Source: Siphonodentalium dalli (taxonomy: Eukaryota; Mollusca; Scaphopoda; Gadilida; Siphonodentaliidae). Taken from it: 64,000 bases of DNA. A program made the translations under genes and the position numbers. Of the stretch, positions 20,688 through 31,399 are shown piece after piece. The stretch is taken from assembly GCA_032622095.1 (NCBI GenBank), contig CP136063.1, positions 64,803,897-64,867,896 of the forward strand. The letters run 5' to 3'. Numbering within the stretch: the first letter of the stretch is position 1; the number at the start of each line of letters is the position of its first letter. The notes below the pieces were generated by a model, which had not been told where the DNA came from, searched no databases, and was given only the letters and a program-made list of their open reading frames with translations.

Positions 20688-21776
20688 TAGTGTTCAAACG
20701 ACTCTGGGATTCTGGAGTCGACTAGTCGAACCCCAAAAGTCGAGTCGACATCGACTAGTCGGCCAAATACATCACCAACCTTATACTAATGAAACACATG
20801 TGAAAGAAAATTACAAATTCCGTGCCATCATCACACTATTTACACTCTACTGTGATCGGAGAATTGAATCACGTGACACGTCACGTGGTTTTGTTGCAAA
20901 TGAACCGGTGCTCTAGAAACCCACCGATCGCAAATAAGTTCCCTACGAATCTACGATGATAATGAGAAGAAATAATTGAGGAAATAATTGAGGGATTTTC
21001 TGTTAATCATGAAATGAAATGAAATAAATACTTCCCTGCCAGTGTATAGAAAATAAACGATACTCAGTCTCAGAGTCAGCTCAAAATAAAAAACAAAACA
21101 AAAGAAAACGTGCACACACACTGTGTGACACACATTATAATGATTAATGATTATATATACGATGTGTACATAGGCCTACTTTGTAAGTTGCCATAACTTC
21201 CGTAAGGCGTACGTAGCAAGCAGAGAGTTAGACTCAGTTAGTATCGACGAACACTTTTGTGGAAGCCCCTCCCTCTTTACCTGTGTTGGTTAGAAATGCG
21301 CACTACGAATTTTTGCGTCCGCGGTATAGGGAGTATGAAATGTGCGCGAGCGTAGAAACTAAATGACGCAATGCAAAGACCACGTGGCATTAACCTGGAA
21401 CATGCGTGAGACGTCGGTCAAGTACGCCGCGACCTAATATTTACTGTTTATGGACCACGTACTTTTTAGAAGTCAAATATAGAGTTACTGCTCTTGTAAT
21501 GATAATGGTTAACTTGAATTATCGCATTGGCGAATTTCGGCGTAGTTCTATGTCAAGCTCGACATTAGGACATATGTTTGGACTTTGGAAAGCTTCTTGA
21601 ACATAGACTAGCTATCTTTGCTGCTTTTCTGACCCACATTTAGTGAAACCATGCATTGTCAAGGCCAGCTGATGAGATTAGATACTGTATTTCGACTAGT
21701 CGACTGTGGAAGTTAGAGTCGATTACCCGAAAAACCAGCGTCGACGATTATTTGTCGACTAATCGTTTGAACACTA
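20688..21776. mobile_element. Non-autonomous hAT element with perfect 8-bp target duplication
   Basis: The ends TAGTGTTCAAACGA and TCGTTTGAACACTA form the inverted repeat. The 8-bp word CCTGGTCT lies immediately outside both (20680-20687 and 21777-21784). Inside each end are short palindromic words such as GTCGACTAGTCGA, likely subterminal transposase sites. The 1089-bp interior has no transposase frame. A TCACGTGACACGTCACGTG inverted motif lies near 20868-20887. Confidence 0.85.
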
Positions 21777-21817
21777 CCTGGTCTTGCCAGCATATCATCA
21801 TGACTGTTTCATCTGTG

Positions 21818-22290
21818 TTAGATAACTACTCTGAGCTCGTGCTCCATTTTTTTATGCCCCATGATATTGCAGGTACCTTTTTCATAAACTTCACGATCAT
21901 TGCTGTATTGCATGATGTCCCCAACTAAAACATCGGCATTGCCACATGTCTTTGATGAACTGATATTGGTCATGTCATTTACAACTTTCTGAACCTTACT
22001 GGCAGTGATGGAACCTTTCCTCTGTTCAAACCAATCTTCGCTAAAGCTTTGCTGCCATGGCAGCTCTTCAATTTTGCAAATATCGAAACTTGAAAATGTG
22101 ATGGATGTTACAAACTCTTCAATTTCCACATTTCTTTTGTTTGGAATTTATAGACTGGCATTGGGTATGTGGAGATAAAAATCTGTAAACTTATCTGCCA
22201 AATTAGTTTGATATTTTGGTTCTGGTTTGCGCCGCTTCTGGTGTGGACGGAACTTGTTCAAATTGACAGATTGAACAATTAGTGGCATAC
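21818..22290 (-). pseudogene. YqaJ-like nuclease, N-terminal part with leader
   Basis: The minus-strand frame has a basic leader (LNKFRPHQKRRKPEPKY), ADKFTDFYLHIPNASL, an in-frame TAA at 22146-22148, then NVEIEEFVTSITF and the start of a YqaJ domain. Domain landmarks are SFSEDWFEQRKGSITASKV, LVGDIMQYSND and GHKKMEHEL, matching the W-x-x-x-R-x-x-R-I-T-A-S and W-G-x-x-x-E positions of the family. A stop follows shortly, with no ATPDG…ExK core seen downstream. The locus is therefore partial and interrupted. It is a different lineage from the YqaJ fragment at 1931-2315. Confidence 0.6.
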
Positions 22291-22494
22291 ATGTAGATGA
22301 AGCAAACAATATTGTTATAATTAAAATGAATAAATGGCTGGAGTCATAAATTAATTTTTATTATAATTACCATGTTGTTTGCATCATAGAGCGCACAACT
22401 ATATTTTGTACTAATCCATGCATTCTACGGATCAAATTCATTCATTTGTTGCATATATATAAATTGATGGATTTAGTGTATAGTACACCTTTAA

Positions 22495-22879
22495 CCCTTT
22501 CAGTGCCAAGTCCGATTTTTGTATCAACCCATATACCCTGTGCCAATGCATTCTATGCGAGTCGACCATCGCCTCGCATATATAAGAGAATGCATTGGCC
22601 TAACAAATTTTCATCATTTGTTATTATTTTTTACAATTTTTTACAATTTTTATAACTTTTTCTTATACTCTTTAACTCTTTCAGTGTCAGACTTATATTG
22701 TAGGTTTAATGCCAGGGAGTCTTACGTTTTTCATGGACATCAAAATTATTACTATGAATACTTGGTGATAGTTTTGAGTTATAACATGCCCCTAAGTTTG
22801 TTTTTAAATTTGATATAGCATGCTCAAGCATATCTAAAAACCTACAAACCGTAAATTAGGGCCGATTGCACTGAAAGAG
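22495..22879. mobile_element. piggyBac-like MITE, probably nested or composite
   Basis: TTAA at 22491-22494 precedes CCCTTTCAGTGCC. TTAA at 22880-22883 follows GCACTGAAAGAG (GGG mutated to GAG). A second internal TTAACTCTTTCAGTG at about 22671 in the same orientation as the left end suggests one element inside another. It contains a shortened palindrome at 22542-22599. Confidence 0.65.
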
Positions 22880-22883
22880 TTAA

Positions 22884-23430
22884 ATATGTCCACTGTACTT
22901 ATTATATTACATATCTCCACAGCCCTCATTATATTAATTCTCTCCATTGCCCTTTAAATCAGATGGAGTTACACCTCAGCTGTCAATTCCCAGTAATATT
23001 ATCTTGTTTGTCTTGAAACCAAATTACATGTGGTCACTCTTTGACTGTGTCAAATATCTTTACAGCTAATCACTGTAATCAGACCATTAATTTTCTTTTT
23101 TCTTAATCTCTTATCTGTTGTCAGACTAATCACATTCAGCTGACCCAGTATCAAATATGAGTGTTACCCTTTGAGCCAAGTCACTTGTTGCTTGGACCAG
23201 GAGATGTGAGCCTGTGAAAGTTGCTGGTGGGAACCCCGGGCCTGGCCATGTTTGTTTATGAATTCTGTTATTGTTTCATTCCACCTTGAGTGTGAGGTCA
23301 TTGATGCTATGAAGATGGACAATGTAGGTATATTATAACACATTTTATTTCAATCAAAATGATTTAGGTGTTTTTGTTTGGATGTAATTTTATTACCATT
23401 TTGTCTTTTGAGTTCTATGAAAATAGTTAC
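22884..23430. other. Intergenic stretch
   Basis: No gene or repeat boundary recognised. Confidence 0.35.
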
Positions 23431-24361
23431 CTTTTGCTTGGTATGACAACCAGGTCCACCTTTGGCCAGCGCTGGTTCTTCATCTGTTGTCCAGTAAATA
23501 TTTAGTAACAAATGTTTCCTACAAGAGATCTGAATACCAACTAACTTAATGTGAATATGTCCCAAACAATGTGAACTCACTCAGTGGATTAGATGCATGC
23601 AGGGTAAGCTTGTGCCACACAGTCACACTCTGGAAGATTATAATCCCCACTCTATGATAAACCAGGTCAGGCAAGCTGATTGCTACTTGTCCCATTAGAC
23701 ATGAAGCTATTTAACCCCTGTTTGTGGACACACTGACTGGACATTAAACCTGGGGAGAATTACATGTAATCCTAAAGACACTACAAGTCTACAATGGCTT
23801 AATATATTTACGGATTCGAAGCCTTATGATGAAGGCTTATATGACGGCCTACCGACCATGTCTCAAATCCTTAAATTGGTTCCCGAATGCTAAAATTGTG
23901 GTGAAATGATGGACTGAAATGATTATTATGCTTCAGGAAAGGGCCATGTGAATGATACAGTTGTTTGTAAATCTATCAAGATTTTATTGGACTGAACGTT
24001 TCGTTATATTTTAGCTAGCATTGAACTATTCAAACGCCCAAAAATTGCTATTGGTGATGTTTTTTGTGGATTTAATATCTGATAAACCAATCTTTGAGTG
24101 ATAATCAGTTTATAATATCATTATACAGGCATATCCAAAGTTGAGATTAGATAGCTGATGTTCAAAAATTCTAAATGTTTGCATTAAATGAAAGGAATGG
24201 TTGAATTAATCTGAAATTCAGATATCCCATTTATAATATAATGCTACTTTAACTTACTTCTTTGTGATTTTCCACCAGTCTTTTCACATTAATGCGATTT
24301 GTTGTCATTTTCTTGTTAAAGGCCACCCTTTGAAGCCATGCAGCATAGCTCTTTAGGTAGT
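23431..24361 (-). CDS. Two candidate minus-strand exons, unknown gene
   Basis: Exon 24361-24258 (104 bp) has acceptor acttatttttag and donor GTAAGT. It is open in one frame only, coding YLKSYAAWLQRVAFNKKM then TTNRINVKRLVENHKE. Exon 23518-23431 (88 bp) has acceptor tctcttgtag and donor GTAACT, coding HLLLNIYWTTDEEPALAK then GGPGCHTKQK. Their phases do not fit each other directly, so either an exon between them is missing or one call is wrong. They could belong upstream of the YqaJ fragment at 22290, which is on the same strand. I do not recognise either domain. Confidence 0.35.
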
Positions 24362-24509
24362 CTAAAAATAAGTGTAATAAAAACATGTCTTAATTTTAGA
24401 AAATATGTTTTGTCCATCAAGTCTAACAAAAAGAAAATAATTTTTTTTAAATAGTTTTCATAAAGCTTAAATTTGAAGAATGCTATTCAGGGTCCACCCC
24501 TGTGGGATA

Positions 24510-24790
24510 ATCATGAATTGTTCTTGAAGATTCCAGAATAATTCATGAACATTGTTCAAGAACTGTTCATAAAATATTCATGAATATTCATAAATGGCAA
24601 ATTGGACATTTGTCAAATTCATGAAATGATATGGTGATTATGAAATTCATGAATATTCATGAATAATTTGTTCATGAACTCTTCAAGAACAATGTTATCC
24701 ATACAAATGTGGATGAGATGTTCATGAATACTCATGAATTTTCCCACGAAATATTCATGAATAACATCTTTGATTCATGAAGAATTATGA
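24510..24790. repeat. Second TTCATGAA palindrome array
   Basis: TTCATGAA and variants (TTCAAGAA, TTCATAAA, TTCATGAATA) are repeated through ~280 bp with variable spacing, as at 11991-12410. Both arrays also carry the words 'ggacatttgtca' and 'catgaattttc'. The pair therefore derives from one repeat family rather than independent expansions. Confidence 0.75.
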
Positions 24791-25707
24791 ACCAATAACT
24801 TCAGTTTTCAATGTCAGAAGAACAAAGATATTTAATTGATTTCTATAATTCATAACATTGTACTCACATTTCAATTTATGACAAGCATAGTCATTTAAAT
24901 GTTATTCTGCACTCAAGTAGGAAAGAAAACACATGTATGTGCATCTGGTACCTAAAAATATTAACTCAGATCACTACATCATGTACATGCAATAACCAAA
25001 ATATCAGGTATTTATGAAGACAATTTTCCTCTTTTGCCAAATACTTAGTACAGACAGATATACCGACTATAAGTGCAATGAATATTCTGGCGCCTGGCCG
25101 TCATTTGTAATACATTGCATTGTTTTTTCAACATCTGCTGATTCAATCGAACACCGTGCAGATTATCTCACTTCTAATGACAATCACTTCATTGTCACGA
25201 TCATTCGGCATACTAGTACCTTGTGATCTCCGTACGGAGACTAACGGGAGATAGTCCGTGCCGTGTTCCGAATGTATCGTGACCTGTTTGAATGTCCGTA
25301 GATTCTATGCACGATGGTCATGCCACTCATGTGATGAGTATGTTTGAGAAATTAATTCAATGCGATTTGATTCTGAAGGAAGAATCGAGATCAAATTTCG
25401 ATTCAATGCAATGCAGGACCCTACCTTAACTGGTTCAGTGCTGAAAGCCCATATTTGGACCCTATGTAAGAGTGCTGGAAGCCCAGATATGGGCTTTGGC
25501 AATGACACTGTCTTGTTTAGTCAACTCTTGTTTAGTTTAATAATTTAAATAGCGTTTGTCTGGTAATATTTCAGAAATATTGTTACATATATAATTAAAT
25601 TGAGACATTGTGAAGTTTGAATGGATGCCGACCAATAAAATTGTCATAAAAGGTACTTATATCGCGAAAAGTTTGAGAAAAATTACAAATGTTTTGCCCT
25701 AAGGGCG

Positions 25708-26060
25708 GCCGACAACCAAGCTCATAACCATAACCTAATCAGACATCCAGGCTCATATCGATAACCTACATTGACAAACAGACAACCAGGCTCATAACCA
25801 TAGCCTAATGAGACATCCAGGCTCATAACCATTGCCTAATGAGACATCCAGACTCATAAGCATTGCCCAATGAGACATTCAGATCCATAACCACAGTCTA
25901 ATGAGACATCAAGGCTCATAACCATAGCCTAATGGCTAATGAGATATCCAGGCCCATTGGCATAGTCATAGCCTAATGAGACATCCAGACTCATAATCAT
26001 AGCCTATTGAGACATCCAAGCGCATAACCATAGCCTAGTGAGACATCCAGGCTCATAACA
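25708..26060. repeat. 31-bp minisatellite, about ten copies
   Basis: The unit reads approximately 'agacatccaggctcat' + 'aaccatagcctaatg' and is repeated in tandem with substitutions and two short internal duplications (e.g. 'cctaatggctaatg'). No frame is conserved across units because 31 is not a multiple of three. Confidence 0.85.
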
Positions 26061-26983
26061 TAATCACAAATGTATATATATGGGGGTCAAATTTGAGAAA
26101 AGAGTGCAAATTATCAACTGTGAGCATAAAATTCAATAATTTTCTGTTTGTTGAAATATATATACGCATTTTATTACGTGCATGTAGGATATTTAGCAGC
26201 GAACCAGTTAAAATGTTAATTTTTCATAATGACTGACTGAAGAATTCTGCTCATATTAATGATCGCAGGAAGCTCTTTGTTTACATAAGATACATAATGT
26301 TATAAAACAAAAATACCAATATATAAGATGTGAGCACAGAATGCCATTTTAAAATAGAAATAAAATATTATTGTGGTATTCCAGTCTGGTTTCGCAGTGA
26401 AAACAAAATAGTCCCAATTTGCATCCATAATCCAATAGAGCTTAACAAAATCTAGATGTAAAACTTAATCTTTATCTTATAACCACAATTTGTCCATTTG
26501 AGCACATGGTTCTGGACCACAAACAATAGAAACTGCAAACTCCAAACATCGATATCTAATAATTCTTGAGCTTGGATGGGTGGGTTCTTCGACTTACATA
26601 TGTGAAATAATTTCATAAAATGGAATAGGCACAGCGTGATGTTGCTACCTTTATAGCAGCGTATCAACAAAAATTATCACCTCGAAATTGGGTCAAATTT
26701 GAATTGATTGGAAGAATAAATTAATTGATATCAGATCCCACTACATTGTAGATGGCTTAAAATTAACGGGAATTAATCTTCAAAATGACGAGAAATTATA
26801 GTTAATTTTGTCTCGAAACTGCATTTTTTTTAAATGACAATGTCGGATGGCATAAGATAAAGACAATACTAACATAGTGTTTTGACATGCGTGTATCTCA
26901 AATTGTTAGAAATAATTATACACATCTCAAAACACTATCCTATTATTGTATGCGACAAGTAAAAGTGTGCTCAATTAGTGTGC
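26061..26983. other. Non-coding stretch with a small hairpin
   Basis: AT-rich. At about 26874-26938 'atagtgttttga.atg.gtgta' is followed ~20 bp later by its inverse 'tacacatctcaaaacactat', a 20-bp stem that could be a small MITE. No coding region is supported; this is the 3' flank of BEN gene 2. Confidence 0.45.
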
Positions 26984-29330
26984 TCAATTTCCAATGGTTT
27001 TCTTTAATTTCCGGCATTTGCTGTTGATCAGTTCATTTATTTCATTATCAGTCAACTGGCTAAAAGTGGGAAATTGAAATTTCGTGTGTTGGATGATTGA
27101 GGAAACTGTTGTTTTATCTAGTACCTTTCTAATTTGGGTTTTCGATTTACCTGAAACATTTGATTCAGTCATGTCCTCTTTTGTAAAAAAGCAATCTAGA
27201 AGTTTATATAATAATTTTTGTGGTGCAGTTGATGTTTTGATCAGCTCGGCATATCGGCCCATATTTATTTTAATTGGATGCTCTGGGTCTGTAGAACCCA
27301 CAGACATCATGTCATTTACCACAACTGTGATGTATGGTTGTGAGAAGGTACATGTAACATGGTTTTTTTTTGTGTTGTGGTTTCTGAATTGCAGATGTAG
27401 GTACAGGTACATGTATATCATTTTCTGGTGGAGCAAGGGATTCATTCCTGTGGCCCACGCTTACGCTTGACAACCTCTTCCAGTTTCCCCACTCGCTGTT
27501 CGATCTTACCCATTCTCTCCAGTAATTGACCCATGCTCTCCCCCAATCCCTTTACTCTTTCGACCAAATCAATCAAGATATTGTTTGTTTCTGATGTATC
27601 ATTGGGTGAATTGCTGTTGTCATTTGAAAATACAACATTTTCAAGTGTGGTATATGTACCCGTACCCAGAACATTTGTATTTTGTTCATTGTAGGGTGAT
27701 ATACATGCTGTTGGGTTAATAGCTTTAGGGTCTGCATATGCATCTTCCAACGCATCAATTACCTCTGTACTTTTACCTGTATTTGGCATTGGCATCAAAT
27801 TCAAACCTGGAAAGAGAAGACATGTGTTATCAACCTGATTTTGACCCCACTATAAAGTAAAAAAAGTTTAGAGGCTTCAGATGCCTTCCCTACAGTAATG
27901 CCCTAATTAATCGACTTCTTAACCACAGCATAATTATGGGTAACTTTTCAGGATTTAGTCGGAAATATGGCTTGTTGCCATTCATCGGAAAGTCCGATGA
28001 ATGGCAACAAGCCATATTTCCGACTAAATCCTATACCCATAATTCTGCTGTGTTTAAGAAGTCGATTAATTAGAGCATTACTGTACCTTAACACTCGAAA
28101 GCCACACATGATGAGGACATGTTTACTTAATTAACCATGACCTAATTAAATCCTACCTGGATACTCAGTCTCATTTGTGCATGTAACTAGAAATATTGTC
28201 TGTTGAAACAAAACTCTTAAAGGTAGTATTTGTCAAATAAGTAGAGGGCCTCTGTTGATGGCAGTATCCAACTTTAAATTTACAACTGAACCAGATCTAA
28301 ATTCATGATTCACAAAAAAAAACATTTGACCCCCCCCCCCCCCCCCAGTTATTGGTTGGAAAATCAGATATTGAGAGCAATTTCTTTCAACTACATGTGT
28401 AAAAATTTCTCATTTCTAATGTTCGAGGCTTGAAATTGAAATCTTAAATATTTATAACCCCCATGTGGCAACATCCCTTTCCATTGGCTAAAGATAGGAG
28501 TGTTGCCAACATACCATCCCAGATCTCCAGTTTTATAGGGGCACATTTCTAGTATAGATTTAAAAAAGTAACGCCCGTAGAGATCATATTCCGCCAGTAC
28601 AAACTTTTTGAAGTTTTGACAGGGAACCTAAAAAAACCAAACAATATTAATGCAGGCAATATATTTCTTAGTTATTATCTGTTCCATAATAATGTACTTC
28701 ACTGCAGGGGAAGGTCTTAACTCGAAATTGCATGATTTCACTTACTTTGTGAGCATTTTTGCTGTGCGTCTCAGAGCCGTCTCTTACACTTAGTTATGGA
28801 ATTTCAAGCTGGGACCACCAATTTAATGTGAAGTCGATTATTGAGGAACAAGTATGAACAAAGAAATATATACTCTGCCTGCCTTGTTTGTTCAATTTTA
28901 TAATGTTCCCTGTCAAAATGGGTCAGCACATCACAAAGTTCCCAAGTTTTGTACCGGTGGAATATGATCCCAACTGGTGTTATAATTGGATGTTTTGAAT
29001 ACTTAATGATTTATATATAAAAATAAAATACTCACTCACCTTTGATGTATCATTGTCCGGTGGAAGCTCCAAAACCAGTGCCTTGCATTGCATAGTTCTA
29101 TATTTAAATGTGATCTCGTCGCCAACGACTACCTTCTCGCTATTCTTTACCTTCCATCGACTAAGCGACTCTATTTCCCCAGCCCACTTGGTTGGCAAAA
29201 TGTACTTTACTTTAAATGCGTTAATTCTTCGGATATAAAAATCAGACTCCAAATGATTTACCTCGCACTCGTGCGTGAACGTGATAATTACGTCATGAGT
29301 TATGGCGTGACCGTGATGATTACGTCGCAA
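26984..29330 (-). CDS. BEN-domain protein gene 2 (partial, with frame breaks)
   Basis: Three minus-strand parts are seen. (1) An exon ending at 29040 with donor GTGAGT codes KVKYILPTKWAGEIESLSRW and KVVVGDEITFKYR, a small N-terminal beta-rich domain of the kind that precedes BEN/DUF4806 domains. (2) An exon entered through ttctctttccag at about 27818 codes an acidic region, then LVERVKGLGESMGQLLERM and GKIEQRVGKLEEVVKRKR, a coiled coil. (3) A BEN domain at 26984-27330 carries GRYAELIKTSTAPQKLLYKL, LDCFFTKEDMTESNVSGK, TQIRKVLDKTTVSSIIQHT and NSKCRKLKK. Parts 2 and 3 are contiguous but in different frames, with a bridging frame (NESLAPPENDIHVPVPTSA) between. That means two indels, one perhaps at the A9 run near 27365. 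Exon phases between parts 1 and 2 do not match, so an exon is missing. Same domain order as BEN gene 1. Confidence 0.6.
27893..28083. mobile_element. Fold-back MITE of the CAGTAATG family, copy 3 (best preserved)
   Basis: CAGTAATGCCCTAATTAATCG and …GCATTACTG are flanked by TA (27891-27892, 28084-28085). The arms are almost perfect complements and meet at a centre reading atcggaaagtccgat. It lies in an intron of BEN gene 2 and is the best reference for the hairpin ancestor of the family. Confidence 0.85.
28330..28346. repeat. Poly(C) tract
   Basis: About 17 consecutive C residues. Confidence 0.85.
28567..28975. repeat. Imperfect inverted repeat pair around ~270 bp
   Basis: 'gatcatattccgccagtacaaa' then 'tttgacagggaac' (28580-28627) recurs inverted as 'gttccctgtcaaaa' … 'gtaccggtggaatatgatc' (28904-28972). 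This could be the ends of an old element in the intron of BEN gene 2. It also produces an exon-like minus-strand frame (28514-28626) that I did not accept as coding. Confidence 0.5.
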
Positions 29331-30599
29331 CTATAAACGGGTGGGGGCTTGTTCCAAGCCAGAGGCATATCCAGGATTTTTTTCGGACACCTGTTTGTGT
29401 TCCAAAGATATCCATAAATAATTCATGGGACATTACTAGTTCTCATTACATGCATGTACCACATGGATTGGTTCATGGATACAAAGTCGCCAAATGAATT
29501 TGTATCAACGGGTAGGCCTACAATCAATGTAGGAATTCATAGTTTCAGTTTGTACTGTGTGCCCGTACATGCTATATATAGGTATGAAATCAGTGATAGA
29601 TCTCTGATCGAAGCACTAAATTATTGTGAACGTAATTTGGAAACAGAACGATCCGCATCTGAATGCCTGATTGCAAATAATTGGTTACCATTGAGACAAG
29701 GACCCATCGCCACTTTCCACCGACTGCTGGTGACGAATGCGGCGAAAGTGTTTTGTGATATAAATAGGTCACCACCTAATCCCGTGTATAATCTTCTTTA
29801 TTGGTTTGTCAAAGTTACTCAAGTGTGTCGGTGACCTGCTTGTATGAGATTTGTACTCAATTTCTACCCATGCCGTTTGTGACGGAATTATTAATTAAAG
29901 GTCATATTACTTTTGACAGTTGAATTCACCAACGTCGAGAAAAAGGTATTCTGATCATTTTGTTTGCAAATGTCTTCAAACGCAAATCACCCGAGTAAAC
30001 GTTACAATTGCAAATATAGTTGGGTGTGACTTAATAATCCCATGTACTTTTATTTTATCTGGATTAACGTACTTGATAATGCAGTATTGGATTTTGGAAA
30101 TAATACGTATTTATCTGTCGTATCGGCTGAAGTTCCATAATAGGACCTTAAATATCAAATTACACTACAAATCGATCCAGTATCTAAAAGTGACTTGCAA
30201 GCAATACCTGAAACCGAAATTATAGAAATATTGACCTCACCATGTAATCCAGATGGGGTCTTATCAAGCTTGTCGACCTTATCAGCTATGGCCGACCCGA
30301 CGCCATAGATGGACCGTTGCTTAAAGTACCATATCCACCTCTGGTACTTTTCCTACAAAAGGGTGGGAAATGAAATTGATTACTTCCAAAACATCGGGGA
30401 ACATTACCAGCGGCGTCGGAAGTATCCCGCGAACTGGTGTTGGAAGCTGTTAAAGAAAACCGTGAATTAGAACCCCTGGAGCAGTGCGCGCCATATCCAC
30501 GACCTTGACCGCGACCTCCATGCTGGCCACCCTGTGTGAATAACCATTAGACACATTATCCTTTTTGTTGTTTCTTCATTTCATTGATTTCTGATTTCA

Positions 30600-30822
30600 A
30601 TTAAGAGAGCTGTGTTATATAATGCATCCGATTGTTTGAAATCAGATGGCAGGAAATGGTCCCGACAAACTGCTGCTTTTCTTTTTTGACAATCAGGTGT
30701 CCATTGTTTATGCGTGTTCGGCACAATCCTATTCACAGCAATAATCCATTTTTCTCGCACTTTCTTGTCACTTGGAAAAGAATGTCCACCTTTTGCATGT
30801 GTACACAACAATTTGTGGGCAT
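30600..30822 (-). pseudogene. THAP-type zinc-finger domain, frame-shifted
   Basis: The minus-strand ATG at 30822 starts MPTNCCV, the usual THAP opening (Met-Pro-x-x-Cys). The frame then shifts, and the rest of the domain continues in another frame: GGHSFPSDKKVREKWIIAV, then KQWTPDCQKRKAAVCRDHF and LPSDF. These match the F-P, W, C…H-F-x-P-x-D-F landmarks of the C2CH THAP DNA-binding domain. A 1-2 bp indel lies between CCV and the GGH motif (about 30795-30805). THAP domains occur in P-element transposases and host regulators; no transposase follows here. Confidence 0.65.
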
Positions 30823-31082
30823 TGTAATTGCCTCGATCTATTGTTCAATAAATCGATTTTTGTCAATACTATTGTCTGTGTTAACGCAGCGTAAACAGCA
30901 CGTCTAAGATTGTCTATACCTCCAAGCGCTATTGTGCCCTCTATCGGCAGATCTCAACACGGTGGGCCCCCATTTACATGTACCTGTAGCACCTCATCAT
31001 GTGCTTTTCTGACATAATACCACTAAACATTTTAAATAATTTTGGTCATGTTAATATGACGAAGTTTATTTCAATAACTTAC

Positions 31083-31392
31083 CGATCAAGCAGTGCTTTA
31101 GCAACGTGTCTGTCGACATTGTGTCCTCTTCCAGTCTCTCGATGTCTCTCTAAACCCCAAATTTTTCTTGCATTTTCCCACCGATCTAGTTGGTCTCCTA
31201 TCCCAATTCGCGATAAATTTCTCTCTCTTTTTGTAGCTTCACGTTTAGCTTTATCAAGTAATTTTTTTGCTGAATTAGTTGTAGCCTTTTTAGCTTTCAA
31301 TGTGGCCGTAAACAATCTTTTTCTGCTCAGTGTTTTTCCCCGACACGCCTGATGACCCCGGCCTTCTTGTTTATTGAAGTTGTGAACAAAAC
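31083..31392 (-). CDS. Basic helical exon, unknown product
   Basis: The open frame on the minus strand ends at a good donor (CG|GTAAGT, 31077-31082). It encodes a Lys/Arg-rich helix (KAKKATTNSAKKLLDKAKRE) followed by IGDQLDRWENARKIWGLERH and HVAKALLDR. The 'RW…L…(h)AKALLD' pattern recalls short N-terminal modules of transposon-derived invertebrate proteins, but I cannot name it. No ATG was identified in frame, so the start or an upstream exon is missing. The THAP fragment lies 260 bp downstream on the same strand; a link is not established. Confidence 0.4.
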
Positions 31393-31399
31393 TTTACCG

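Noticed and set aside
25305-25548. Overlapping frames on both strands with similar quality
   Set aside because: Neither shows a motif, and mutual overlap of open frames in ~200 bp is expected by chance.
25708-26060. CRISPR-like spacing of repeats
   Set aside because: Units are contiguous 31-bp tandem repeats without unique spacers, in a eukaryotic genome.
28514-28626. Exon-like minus-strand frame with tttttttag acceptor and GTATGT donor
   Set aside because: It coincides with one arm of an inverted repeat pair (28567-28975) and its phase does not lead into the next BEN-gene exon.
29454-29834. Plus-strand 126-codon frame (…ALNYCERNLETERSASECL…)
   Set aside because: No recognisable motif, no splice or start support, and antisense frames are partly open too. 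Could be real but I cannot support it.
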